A stretch of 64,000 bases of DNA from CALLCD01 sp039817885 (GCA_039817885.1 JBCBUY010000005.1:1-64000), one strand, 5' to 3'. Shown: positions 44,334-53,151, counted from the stretch's first letter. A program made the numbers and translations. The notes: a model not told the origin generated them from the sequence alone.

Positions 44334-45281
44334 CTACTGGCTCGCTTCGTCAGCTTTCTGCTTGAGCTTTTCAAACATCTCCGAAATTTCCTCTTCGGAG
44401 AGATCCTCGTTTGCGCCGGTTGCGTCCTTATCCCCTTCTGAGGCCGGCGTCGCCGATGTGTCAGATACTTCAGTCTCCGCCGTATCTGAATCCACCAGCT
44501 CAGCCTCAGCATCATCCGCAGCAGGCACCTCCTCTACCTCGGGCGCATCGGCCACTCTGTCTTCAGCATGCTCCGCCAGATCCCCCGGCTCGACCGACAG
44601 CCGACAGAGCACGGTTTCAGATCCGACCAGTGTTTGACCTTCGCGAACCAGGAGACGTGCACCCGGCTTCAGATAAATATCGCACCACCCGCCAAGACGG
44701 CGCTTGCCGACAACACGTCCGGCCCGGACGGCGTCGCCGCTTTCGCTCGTCACTTCAAGCCGAGGCCCAAACCCGCCGGTCGAGAGGATCATCCCGACCA
44801 TGTCGCTCCGGCTGCTAAAACTGAGATGGGCCACAGCCAGACCGGACAAATCCGGTGCCGTTGCCAAAACAATGGATGGATTGGGCTCTTCCTGGATGAC
44901 AGACTGAATCTCTCCGGTAATCGGCGCATGAAACGTATTGGGGCTCATCGGTGAGGATGACACCCGAACCCTCAAATGTTCGCCCGAGGGCATCCTTAAC
45001 TCTGCCGGCGGCACGGCCAGAAGCACCGATTGAACCACACCATCACAAGGCGCAATCACCAGATTCGAGGCATCTGGCACGGTCCGATCCTGTTTCCTGG
45101 TCGCAAAAAGAACGATGACCGCTGCAATTGCCCCTATCCAAAAGAGCGGACTCCAAATGGCTCCGAGAAGTAACCCGACAAGCCAAGCCGCAAGCGCGGC
45201 CACAATGCCCTCAAGATCAAACCCAATACGCGCCCAGGGCCGGCTTCCGCGGGCACTGAACTGGCTCTTTTCGTCGCTCAT
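44334..45281 (-). CDS. Phosphatidylserine decarboxylase-like protein lacking the catalytic serine
   Basis: A 315-residue membrane protein. Residues 1-230 follow short-form bacterial Psd: two membrane segments, PCDGVVQSVLLAVPPAEL, then GQTLVGSETVL near the end. However, the self-cleaving FGS(R/T) site appears as LGGW (196-199), so no pyruvoyl group can form, and the DVHVNR-type His segment is replaced by SPNTFHAP (113-120). Residues 230-315 are a strongly acidic tail absent from Psd. It is therefore probably a pseudoenzyme or a recruited scaffold. It is downstream of, and probably co-transcribed with, the ABC exporter (17-base gap). Confidence 0.75.
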   Translation of the reverse strand: MSDEKSQFSARGSRPWARIGFDLEGIVAALAAWLVGLLLGAIWSPLFWIGAIAAVIVLFATRKQDRTVPDASNLVIAPCDGVVQSVLLAVPPAELRMPSGEHLRVRVSSSPMSPNTFHAPITGEIQSVIQEEPNPSIVLATAPDLSGLAVAHLSFSSRSDMVGMILSTGGFGPRLEVTSESGDAVRAGRVVGKRRLGGWCDIYLKPGARLLVREGQTLVGSETVLCRLSVEPGDLAEHAEDRVADAPEVEEVPAADDAEAELVDSDTAETEVSDTSATPASEGDKDATGANEDLSEEEISEMFEKLKQKADEASQ

Positions 45282-45298
45282 CTGGCCTATCTCTCCGA

Positions 45299-47134
45299 CT
45301 AACCGACATCCTCGGTTTCTTTGGCATCCTTCGACTGCCTGTTCCACATCTCCGCATAGGCACCCGCGCGGGCGAGCAATGCATGGTGAGTGCCACGCTC
45401 GACGATCCTGCCTTGCTGCAGCACGATAATCTCATCAGCATTCTGCACGGTTGAGAGCCTGTGCGCCACCATAAGCGTTGTACGCCCTTTCGAAGCTTCT
45501 TCCAGAGCGCCTTGCACCGCAGCTTCGGTCTCGCTGTCGAGCGCCGATGTGGCCTCATCCAACACAAGAATGGCGGGATCGGTCAGGATCACACGGGCGA
45601 TGCCAACCCTCTGCTTCTCACCGCCGGACAATTTCATCCCACGCTCCCCAACCCGGGTGTCCCAACCATCCGGCAAGGCTTCGATGAAATCCAGCAACTG
45701 CGCCCGTCTGGCCGCGTTCTGAATCTCGGCAAGAGATGCCTCCGGCTGCGCATAAGCGATGTTCGCACGGATCGTATCATTGAAGAGAACAACGTCCTGC
45801 GGCACGAGCCCAAGCGCGCGGCGAAGACTCATCTGATTGAGCGACCGCACATCTTTGCCATCGACCACCACACGGCCCTTATCCACATCATAGAACCGGA
45901 ACAGCAATTTCAAAAGCGTCGACTTACCTGCTCCCGAGGTCCCGACAAACGCGACTGATTTGCCTGCCGGCACGTCGAAGCTGACATCCTGAATGCCCGC
46001 AGTCCTGCCATCATGGGCAAAACCAACGCCTTCAAAGCTGACATGCCCTTGCGGTCTTTTGAGCTCAATCGCATCTGCCCGATCCTGGACATCGCTCTCC
46101 ATGGCAAGCAGGCCAAACAGCTTTTCCAGATCCACCGCGCCCTGCTTGATTTCTCGCCAAGCCCAACCAAGCAAGCCCAGAGGCCGGTAGAGGTTCATCA
46201 TCAGCATCATCACAGCGGCAACAGCACCGACGTCAAGATTGCCCTCCACCACTTGCCAAGCAGTGAAACCCATCATCGCTAACAAACCACCATTGGTGAT
46301 AAACTCTTGGCCGGCATTCAGAAGATTCAGCGACCGCGCCGTCACAACATAATGGCGGTTGTACACCTTCACCGCTTCATCATAGCGGTCGGTCTCGCGA
46401 TCCTCAGCCGCAAACGCTTTCACCGTTTCAAAGTTCGTCATCGAGTCGACGGCACGGGCGCGCCACTCTGTGTCGGCCTCGTTCAATCGCCGGCGCTGGC
46501 GCACCCGCCACTCCGTCATCACAAAGGTGAACACCGCATAGGTGGCAACGGTGAGCACGGCGATCACGGCAAGAGCCACGTCATAGGTCACCGCCAGCAC
46601 ACCCGCCACAAGGCAAAGCTCTACCAAGGTCGGTCCGATATTGAACGACATGAACCGCAAGATGTAGTCGAGCGCCACCGTGCCCCGCTCAATAATCCGG
46701 TTTAGAGCACCGGTCCGCCGGGTCTGATGGAACCCGAGCGACAAATGCTGGGCATGGCGAAACGCATCGACCGCCATGATCCGTTGAGCATCCTGACTCA
46801 CCGGCGAAAACAGCCACTCCCCCGCTTGCCGAAACGCGATCGCCAAGAACCGCCCGCCGGTAAACACCCCCAGAAAGATCAGCGCTGCCATCAACGCTTC
46901 GCCGCCATCGACACCATCTGTGAGCGCATTGATCGCCTGCTCCAGATAAAGGGGAGCCGCCACCGAGACGCCCCGTGAAACGAGCGTGAGCGCAACAGCC
47001 AGCAACATCACCGGCCGCCATTTCGCCAAATTTGGGCTCACCAAAATACCGATCACACGAGCCAATGCCGCGCCAAGACCGCCATCAGCCGTCTCGATTG
47101 CATCGATATTTTTTTGAGTTTTTGAATCCGCCAT
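45299..47134 (-). CDS. Atm1-type ABC exporter
   Basis: A 611-residue half-transporter: six membrane helices followed by an ATPase with GTSGAGKSTLLKLL, LSGGEKQR and LVLDEATSALD. The inner-membrane region FHQTRRTGALNRIIERG, then FNIGPTLVEL, identifies the Atm1/HMT1 group, which exports glutathione-linked sulfur species or metal-thiol conjugates. The start MADSKTQ is the first ATG in frame; a TTG lies 9 bases upstream. The gor gene in this window would supply reduced glutathione. Confidence 0.9.
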   Translation of the reverse strand: MADSKTQKNIDAIETADGGLGAALARVIGILVSPNLAKWRPVMLLAVALTLVSRGVSVAAPLYLEQAINALTDGVDGGEALMAALIFLGVFTGGRFLAIAFRQAGEWLFSPVSQDAQRIMAVDAFRHAQHLSLGFHQTRRTGALNRIIERGTVALDYILRFMSFNIGPTLVELCLVAGVLAVTYDVALAVIAVLTVATYAVFTFVMTEWRVRQRRRLNEADTEWRARAVDSMTNFETVKAFAAEDRETDRYDEAVKVYNRHYVVTARSLNLLNAGQEFITNGGLLAMMGFTAWQVVEGNLDVGAVAAVMMLMMNLYRPLGLLGWAWREIKQGAVDLEKLFGLLAMESDVQDRADAIELKRPQGHVSFEGVGFAHDGRTAGIQDVSFDVPAGKSVAFVGTSGAGKSTLLKLLFRFYDVDKGRVVVDGKDVRSLNQMSLRRALGLVPQDVVLFNDTIRANIAYAQPEASLAEIQNAARRAQLLDFIEALPDGWDTRVGERGMKLSGGEKQRVGIARVILTDPAILVLDEATSALDSETEAAVQGALEEASKGRTTLMVAHRLSTVQNADEIIVLQQGRIVERGTHHALLARAGAYAEMWNRQSKDAKETEDVG

Positions 47135-47246
47135 GGGCGACAAATAGGCTGGCCAGTGGCGCTCTGCCAGCCAAAACGAGAAATTTGAGTGGTCCTTATC
47201 GCCAAGCTGGTCTTATGGTGAGCGCTTATGTGTAAGGATTCGCCCC

Positions 47247-47804
47247 ATGTCTGAGCTGAAATCGATTTGTGTGTATTGCGGATCATCGAACGATGTCGCC
47301 CCATCTTATCTAACGCTTGCCACCGAACTCGGACATGAACTCGCTGCCGCCAATATCCGACTTGTCTATGGCGGCGGCGGGGTCGGCCTCATGGGTGCAT
47401 GCGCCCGCGCAACGCACCTGAAAGGCGGCAAGGTCCTCGGCATTATGCCTCGTTTTCTTCTTCAGAAGGAACGCATCTTCGACGAGGTGGAACACCGCAT
47501 TGTCGACGACATGCACACCCGCAAACAAATGATGTTCGACGAGTCTGACGCCTTTATCGTGCTGCCTGGCGGCATCGGCACCCTGGAAGAAGCCGTGGAG
47601 ATTCTCTCATGGGCACGGCTGAACCTGCACGCCAAACCGATGGCTTTCTTGGACCAGGATGGGTTCTGGGATCCATTCTTCGAGCTGATGGACCACATTA
47701 TCGACGGCAAATTCACCCCGGAGGAGTTTCGCACGCTCCTCACCCACGCCGACACGCCGGGCCACGCCATCCAGGCGCTACAGGACAGATGTGTTGTGGT
47801 TTGA
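47247..47804 (+). CDS. LOG family nucleoside 5'-monophosphate phosphoribohydrolase
   Basis: A 185-residue Rossmann-like protein of the TIGR00730 (LOG/YvdD) family. The active-site signature is PGGIGTLEEAVE (about residues 109-120), preceded by a conserved RKQMMFDESDAF segment. Members cleave the N-glycosidic bond of AMP or cytokinin nucleotides. It is divergent from the exporter gene and follows AAGGATTCGCCCC. Confidence 0.9.
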   Translation: MSELKSICVYCGSSNDVAPSYLTLATELGHELAAANIRLVYGGGGVGLMGACARATHLKGGKVLGIMPRFLLQKERIFDEVEHRIVDDMHTRKQMMFDESDAFIVLPGGIGTLEEAVEILSWARLNLHAKPMAFLDQDGFWDPFFELMDHIIDGKFTPEEFRTLLTHADTPGHAIQALQDRCVVV

Positions 47805-47884
47805 TCTTGGTGCCACAATCGGATCTGGCCCTTCACAGGCCGCCAGCTCATAATGTATGACACCGTCTCATCAGGGGACGACCA

Positions 47885-48334
47885 ATGAATAGTTTTAGAC
47901 GCCTAGCAGCTGCCGCTCTTATAGCGCTGTCATCCTCGGCTCAGGCTGAACCTCCGGACGGAACCGAGGTGACCGGTTTCGGCGGTTTCTTCTTCCGGGC
48001 CGAAGATCCTAAGACCCTGGCAGACTGGTACCTGCATAATCTCGGCATAGACAGGGTACCGACCACTTACGATGTCGAGCCGTGGACTCAGGACGCCGGA
48101 CCAACTGTCTTCTCCCCCTATCCCGAAACGTCAGATGCCCTCGCCCCTGCGGGAAAAGTCTTTATGCTGAATTTCCGAACCGAAGACCTCGACGGTCTCG
48201 TCGCCCACCTTCGCGAAAATGGTAGTGAGGTCACGGTTGAAGAAGAAGTCTATCCGAATGGACGGTTTGCAACACTGGAGGATCCCGAAGGCAACCCTAT
48301 CCAACTCTGGGAACCTAAGGATCCTTCAAACTAG
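47885..48334 (+). CDS. Exported VOC (glyoxalase-like) protein
   Basis: A 149-residue single-domain vicinal-oxygen-chelate protein with an N-terminal signal peptide ending near SAQA-EPPD. The VOC motifs are FFFRAEDPKTLADWYLHNLG and LEDPEGNPIQLWEP, the latter with the metal-binding Glu. VOC proteins are mostly cytoplasmic, so the clear signal peptide is unusual. Function unknown. It converges on gltX. Confidence 0.82.
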   Translation: MNSFRRLAAAALIALSSSAQAEPPDGTEVTGFGGFFFRAEDPKTLADWYLHNLGIDRVPTTYDVEPWTQDAGPTVFSPYPETSDALAPAGKVFMLNFRTEDLDGLVAHLRENGSEVTVEEEVYPNGRFATLEDPEGNPIQLWEPKDPSN

Positions 48335-48346
48335 TCCCCAGCCTAT

Positions 48347-48390
48347 CTATCCCAATCGAGCCTTCACCCTATCCCAATCGAGCCTTCACC
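48347..48390. repeat. Exact 22-bp tandem duplication at the gltX 3' end
   Basis: CTATCCCAATCGAGCCTTCACC occurs twice without a mismatch or spacer (48347-48368 and 48369-48390). The copy at 48369-48390 encodes the last seven gltX codons plus stop; the other lies just beyond the stop. It is a recent replication-slippage product, or a repeated transcript end. Confidence 0.9.
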
Positions 48391-49706
48391 CGCTCGCGTC
48401 CCATCAGCTGAAGCATCATCGACATGTCCGGGCCGTGGGCCTGGCCGGTAATCGCTTTGCGCAGCGGCATGAACAGGCTCTTGCCCTTGCGGCCCGTCTT
48501 CTCCTTCAGCGCCGTGATCCATTCCTTCCAGGCACCCTCACCGAATTCCGTCTCCGGCATCAGGGCTTTGGCCTCCTCGATATAGTCCGCATCGTCACTC
48601 TCTATAACCGGCACCACGTGGCCATAGACGACCTCGATCCACCCTTTCACATCGGAAAACTTGTCGCTGTTCGCCTTTACGGTATCCCAGAAGCGCGGAT
48701 CCTCCACAGCCCGGGGATCGATCTCTGCAAGCGCATCTTTAACGGCCTCAAATGGCTTCTCTCGCAGCAATTGTGCGTTCAGCCCCTCCAGCTCCTTTTC
48801 ATCAAAACGTGCCGGAGCCCGGCCAATCTTGTCGAAGGAAAACTCTTCGGACAATATGCCAAGCGACGCCCGCGCTTCGACATTATCGCTCGTGCCAATT
48901 TTGGCGAGCAGCGAACAGATGGCCATTGGATCAATACCGTCAGCACGCAACTGATCCATGGAGAGCGACCCCAGCCGCTTTGATAGCGCTGCCCCGTCCG
49001 CCCCGACCAGGAGAGGTGTATGGGCCATGTCTGGAGATGACCCACCAAGCGCACGGAATATTTCGATTTGCGCGCCGGAATTCGTCACATGATCCTCGCC
49101 CCGCACAACATGGGTAATGCCATAATCAATATCGTCGACGACGCTCGGCAGCGTGTAGAGATAGGACCCGTCACCCCGGATCAGGATTGGATCAGAGAGC
49201 GAGCTTGTATCGATTGACTGCTCGCCGCGCACCAGATCCCTCAACTCGATCCGATCGCCTGACAGTTTGAACCGCCAATGGGGCGTGCGCCCTTCCGCTT
49301 CCAGCTTGGATTTCTCGTCAGCACTCAGATGGAGCCCCGCACGATCATAGACCGGTGGCCGCCCGCGGCTCAACGCAATCTTCCGCTTCCTTTCCAGCTC
49401 ATCCGCCGTTTCATAACAGGCATACAGCAAGCCATCCGCCCTCAGCTTGTCCGCCGCTGCATCATATTTGTCGAACCGGTCCGATTGGTTGAACGTATCG
49501 GCCCAGTCGAGCCCCAGCCAGGTTAGGTCTGTTTTTAGCCCGTTTTCATAGTCTTTCGTCGAACGCTCCTGATCCGTATCATCGACTCGCAGGATAAATT
49601 TCCCGCTTTGAGCATGGGCAAACAGCCAATTGATCAGGGCGGTGCGGACATTCCCAACATGGAGCTTCCCCGTCGGCGACGGCGCAAAGCGGACAGTAAC
49701 GGACAT
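48369..49706 (-). CDS. gltX: Glutamyl-tRNA synthetase
   Basis: A 445-residue class I synthetase. HIGH appears as HVGN in PSPTGKLHVGNVRTAL, and KMSKS as LSKRLG. Length and the C-terminal helical domain fit the discriminating or GltX2-like branch found in alphaproteobacteria. A second gltX copy elsewhere is common but cannot be checked here. Confidence 0.95.
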   Translation of the reverse strand: MSVTVRFAPSPTGKLHVGNVRTALINWLFAHAQSGKFILRVDDTDQERSTKDYENGLKTDLTWLGLDWADTFNQSDRFDKYDAAADKLRADGLLYACYETADELERKRKIALSRGRPPVYDRAGLHLSADEKSKLEAEGRTPHWRFKLSGDRIELRDLVRGEQSIDTSSLSDPILIRGDGSYLYTLPSVVDDIDYGITHVVRGEDHVTNSGAQIEIFRALGGSSPDMAHTPLLVGADGAALSKRLGSLSMDQLRADGIDPMAICSLLAKIGTSDNVEARASLGILSEEFSFDKIGRAPARFDEKELEGLNAQLLREKPFEAVKDALAEIDPRAVEDPRFWDTVKANSDKFSDVKGWIEVVYGHVVPVIESDDADYIEEAKALMPETEFGEGAWKEWITALKEKTGRKGKSLFMPLRKAITGQAHGPDMSMMLQLMGRERVKARLG

Positions 49707-49785
49707 CGATCTTCACTCTTTTGCGAATTCAGAGGCGTCTTCGACACCAAATCGCGGCAGATGTGAAGGCCGATGCCGTCAAAAA

Positions 49786-50466
49786 TCAGTCCAGCACGTC
49801 GGCGACGACGCTCGTATCAGCGCGTTCATCTCTATGGGTCAGCCAGGCGATCAAGACCCAGGTGGAATGAAAGGCGAGCCCTGCGCCAAAGGCCGCCCAA
49901 CCCGGGATCGGGCCCACATGGGATCGGTCGACGAACTCTACGAAACTGGTCACCTCAACAGGATGAATCGCAATCTTCGCAAAATAGGCAATGCCCTGCA
50001 CAGCGAAGAGATACCCATAATTCCGCCGCAGCCGCCGGCCCACAGCGCGCGCGAAACTGATCCGCATCTTCGGCTTGAGATAGTCATCTGACAGCGCCGC
50101 ACCCCGATCAATGGGAATATTCGCTCCCTCGCCTCGTAAAAGCGGCACATAAACCGCGATTTCCAGGATCCGCGCCCGAAACCGCCAGACATTGAAATAC
50201 TGATATCGTCGCGCTTCCAGGATCAGGAACATGACGGTCAAAAGTCCGGATAGGACCATAGGAAGCGGCGAGCTTTCCGACGTGGCAAACGTAATCGATA
50301 GCGCCACACCCGTCGTCAGAACCGCCCAATTGGTCGTCGTGTCCAATCTCTGCCGCCAGATCGTCGAGCGATATACCTCGCCCCGATAAAGGTGGGCCAG
50401 GGCCCCGATCTCCTTCGAACCGGAAATCGGCTCCATCGGATCCAGATCGTCAAACGTATCAGCCAT
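49786..50466 (-). CDS. DUF2270 membrane protein
   Basis: A 226-residue inner-membrane protein. Two central membrane helices (about residues 47-90) and one or two near the C-terminus flank a conserved basic segment (RRYQYFNVWRFRARILE), typical of DUF2270. The start MADTFDDLD is the first ATG consistent with the family; the frame continues upstream only as antisense to the next gene. Function unknown. Confidence 0.82.
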   Translation of the reverse strand: MADTFDDLDPMEPISGSKEIGALAHLYRGEVYRSTIWRQRLDTTTNWAVLTTGVALSITFATSESSPLPMVLSGLLTVMFLILEARRYQYFNVWRFRARILEIAVYVPLLRGEGANIPIDRGAALSDDYLKPKMRISFARAVGRRLRRNYGYLFAVQGIAYFAKIAIHPVEVTSFVEFVDRSHVGPIPGWAAFGAGLAFHSTWVLIAWLTHRDERADTSVVADVLD

Positions 50467-50542
50467 GGTCAAATATTGCGCGAATCGGCGCTCCGGGCAA
50501 AGGTAGAGAAAGTTTACACCTGCGGTTCCCACAGCAAAAGCC

Positions 50543-51187
50543 ATGCCCGTTTCTCGTCTTCTCTTCGTTCTTGTCCTTGCCGCCTGCGCCAGCCCCACCG
50601 CGCCGGACCCCCAAAACGCAGCGCCAGCAATCACCGCAAATGAGTTGCCAGACGGCACGAACGCGGCGTCAGACCCCCTATGGCAGCCCGCCGACACCGG
50701 CCTCCTCCACATCGAATCGGGGGTGACCTGCCCCAGCATCGTCGCAGACTTTGCCTTCACAGGGGAGGTCGCCTTTCCTGGCCAGGGTCCAGGGCGCGAC
50801 GTGGCCTGCAATTACATCGCCGAAACCGGCGGCGCGATCCGCCTGCACATCACCCGATTTGCCCGCACAGTCTCGACGGACGCCTATCTCAAGGGCTCCC
50901 TTGAAACCATAAAGGCCCGCTACCGCCAGACCGTCGCGATTAATCCCCCAAGCTCGACGCCCGGCCGGCCCATAACCCCCTCAGCTGCGGCCCTTCGCAC
51001 CGACGCTTTGTCTGCCAACCGCCCCGGCACCCCGGTTGATACAGCCCTCTGGATCGAACAGGTCGGCGACTGGCACATCAAGATCCGCGCCACTTACGAG
51101 ATCGATCGGACTGCCGCGGCCGCCACCGCCGTCAGCACACTCTTCAGCGCGGTGCGCGCCGATCTCTCTGACCTGACCGTCTACTGA
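50543..51187 (+). CDS. Lipoprotein of unknown function
   Basis: A 214-residue predicted lipoprotein with lipobox LVLAAC (Cys15), followed by a Pro/Ala-rich linker. The folded part (about 45-214) has a Cys pair (VTCPSIVAD, VACNYIAE) and a C-terminal helix, with alternating beta-strand character. No family recognised. It is divergent from DUF2270 and 90 bases upstream of the vWA gene in the same direction. Confidence 0.75.
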   Translation: MPVSRLLFVLVLAACASPTAPDPQNAAPAITANELPDGTNAASDPLWQPADTGLLHIESGVTCPSIVADFAFTGEVAFPGQGPGRDVACNYIAETGGAIRLHITRFARTVSTDAYLKGSLETIKARYRQTVAINPPSSTPGRPITPSAAALRTDALSANRPGTPVDTALWIEQVGDWHIKIRATYEIDRTAAAATAVSTLFSAVRADLSDLTVY

Positions 51188-51277
51188 ATGCGGCAGCATG
51201 AACACCCCTCTCCCAGCGAGAACCTTGGCCCGAAGGCCCAAACACCCTATTCTCCCCGTCTGTAGGAGATCCGCCAA

Positions 51278-52459
51278 ATGTTCCTCAATTTCTTCAACGA
51301 ACTCCGCGACGCGAAAATCCCCGTCACGCTGAAAGAATATCTCGTCTTGCTGAACGCCATGGATGAGGACGTGATCGATATGGATGTGGAGGAGTTTTAC
51401 TACCTCTCCCGTTCCGCCCTCGTGAAGGATGAACGCAATCTCGACAAGTTCGACAAAGTCTTCGGCCACGTGTTCAAGGGCCTGGACGGCCTTGCCGATG
51501 CAATTGAGTCCCAGGACCTCCCGGAAGAATGGCTCCGCAAAATGTCGGAGAAATTCCTCACACCGGAGGAAATGGAAGAAATCGAGGCCCTCGGCGGCTG
51601 GGACAAGCTCATGGAGACGCTGAAAGAGCGCCTCGAAGAACAGAAAAAACGCCATGAGGGCGGCAATAAATGGATCGGCACCGGGGGCACCTCGCCCTTC
51701 GGCGCGAATGGCTACAACCCCGAAGGCGTCCGCATTGGCCAGGACAAGTCCCGCCACCGCCGCGCCGTAAAAGTCTGGGACAAGCGCGAGTTCAAGAACC
51801 TCGACGACTCCGTCGAACTCGGCACCCGCAACATCAAGATCGCCCTGAAGCGCCTGCGCAAATGGGCCCGCGATGGCGCGCCGGACGAGTTGGACCTCGA
51901 CGCCACCATCCGCAACACCGCCAAACAGGGCTATCTCGATATCGAGATGCGCCCGGAAAAGCGCAACTCCGTCAGTGTCCTTCTGATGCTCGATATTGGC
52001 GGCTCCATGGACCCCTATATCCGCGTCTGCGAGGAGCTGTTCTCCGCCGCCCGCGCCGAGATCAAGAACCTGGAATATTTCTACTTCCACAATTGCCCCT
52101 ATGAGGGCCTGTGGCAAGACAATCGCCGCCGCTATAATGAGCGCATCCCCACCTGGGACGTGCTCAACAAATACCCGTCCGACTACAAGGTCATCTTTGT
52201 CGGCGACGCCACGATGAGCCCTTACGAGATCACCTATGCGGGCGGCTCGGTCGAACACTGGAACGAGGAAGCCGGCGGGCTCTGGCTTCAGCGCTTTGTG
52301 GAGATTTACCCAGACCTCGTCTGGCTGAACCCCGTCAAATCAAATGCCTGGGACCATACCGGCTCCATCCAGCTCATCCGCGAACTCATCGGCCCTCAGC
52401 GCATGTTCGAACTGACTTTGGCTGGGCTCGAAGACGCAATGAAGGAGTTGGGGCGGTGA
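51278..52459 (+). CDS. vWA domain (CoxE-like) protein
   Basis: A 393-residue cytoplasmic protein. The N-terminal half is helical and charged (MFLNFFNELRDAKIPVTLKE). The von Willebrand A domain starts near residue 235 with DIGGSMD (Asp239), the DxGxS variant of the metal-binding MIDAS usual in this subfamily. Relatives normally work with a neighbouring MoxR-type AAA ATPase as a chaperone pair, but no such gene is adjacent here. The start follows TAGGAGATCCGCCAA. Confidence 0.88.
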   Translation: MFLNFFNELRDAKIPVTLKEYLVLLNAMDEDVIDMDVEEFYYLSRSALVKDERNLDKFDKVFGHVFKGLDGLADAIESQDLPEEWLRKMSEKFLTPEEMEEIEALGGWDKLMETLKERLEEQKKRHEGGNKWIGTGGTSPFGANGYNPEGVRIGQDKSRHRRAVKVWDKREFKNLDDSVELGTRNIKIALKRLRKWARDGAPDELDLDATIRNTAKQGYLDIEMRPEKRNSVSVLLMLDIGGSMDPYIRVCEELFSAARAEIKNLEYFYFHNCPYEGLWQDNRRRYNERIPTWDVLNKYPSDYKVIFVGDATMSPYEITYAGGSVEHWNEEAGGLWLQRFVEIYPDLVWLNPVKSNAWDHTGSIQLIRELIGPQRMFELTLAGLEDAMKELGR

Positions 52460-52478
52460 GTGATCGATCGCAAAGCGA

Positions 52479-52503
52479 ATAATCGATCCAGTGGATCGAT
52501 TAT
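52479..52503. promoter_or_regulatory. 12-bp perfect inverted repeat upstream of the nuclease
   Basis: ATAATCGATCCA (52479-52490) and TGGATCGATTAT (52492-52503) are exact reverse complements around one base. It is followed at 52515-52528 by a short GCTCC-AAAA-GGAGC hairpin containing a ribosome-binding site. It may terminate the vWA transcript or act as an operator for the nuclease unit. Confidence 0.5.
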
Positions 52504-52532
52504 AGATCACGAACGCTCCAAAAGGAGCATTT

Positions 52533-52556
52533 ATGACTTCGGATAAAAGACAATGA
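52533..52556 (+). CDS. Possible 7-codon leader peptide before the nuclease
   Basis: ATG at 52533 follows AAAAGGAGC and encodes MTSDKRQ, then TGA overlapping the nuclease ATG (ATGA). The nuclease has no ribosome-binding site of its own, so its translation appears to depend on this mini-ORF. The ribosome-binding site itself lies in a small hairpin. Confidence 0.45.
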   Translation: MTSDKRQ

Positions 52557-53116
52557 AACTGGTGGCGACACTTACCTTTTCCGTTTGTGCGCTGATCTTA
52601 TCGAAAACGGCCTTCGCTCAAGAATTTCAGAAGATTAGTAATGATCGATTATTAGCCCCCGCTCCAATTGATCAAGAAATAGAGGTCGTGGACGGGGACA
52701 CAATCTGGATGGGGATCCATCAGATAAGACTTTATGGAATTGATGCCCTCGAACCAAAACAGGAGTGCTTAAAGGCCGGATCGCCCAAAACGTATTGTCA
52801 TCTTTCAGCATCTGAACTTCTGCGGACCTATACACGTCGCCCCGACTTCCGCTGCGAGATCCATACGAGAGATGGTGAAGGCAGGCCTTGGATCAGATAT
52901 GGCCGCTATATCGCATCCTGTTACGCCGGTGATACAGATGTGAATTTAGAGCTAGTTAGACAAGGCTGGGCTTACGCAGACCTGCGATATGGAGAGAGCT
53001 TTGAACGGGCTCAAATGGCTGCGTTCAATGACGGCGTTGGCGTTCACTCAACGGATCATCGCCCACCGTGGGAATGGCGAAAAAGTCAACGCGACGATAG
53101 TTGCGCTTGCGAATAG
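52553..53116 (+). CDS. Exported thermonuclease-like (SNase) protein
   Basis: A 187-residue secreted protein; the signal peptide ends at AFA-QEFQ. The staphylococcal-nuclease core is visible as VVDGDTIWM, then IRLYGIDALEPKQE (catalytic Arg and Glu) and RYGRYIA (second Arg). Several Cys residues, including a final CACE, suggest disulfides outside the cytoplasm. Its base and codon composition is more A+T-rich than its neighbours, and it sits between inverted repeats, both consistent with acquisition. Confidence 0.82.
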   Translation: MKLVATLTFSVCALILSKTAFAQEFQKISNDRLLAPAPIDQEIEVVDGDTIWMGIHQIRLYGIDALEPKQECLKAGSPKTYCHLSASELLRTYTRRPDFRCEIHTRDGEGRPWIRYGRYIASCYAGDTDVNLELVRQGWAYADLRYGESFERAQMAAFNDGVGVHSTDHRPPWEWRKSQRDDSCACE

Positions 53117-53129
53117 AGTTCCCTCCGCC

Positions 53130-53151
53130 GACCCCAGCGGAGGCTGGGGTC
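53130..53151. repeat. REP-like hairpin
   Basis: GACCCCAGC (53130-53138) and GCTGGGGTC (53143-53151) form a perfect 9-bp stem with loop GGAG, 13 bases past the nuclease stop. Its position suits a transcript end. Confidence 0.6.

Noticed and set aside
50981..52258. 425-codon minus-strand frame opposite the vWA gene
   Set aside because: It is a shadow of the vWA reading frame; low-complexity Val/Ala/Glu/His composition, no ribosome-binding site, and the plus strand has a recognisable vWA domain.
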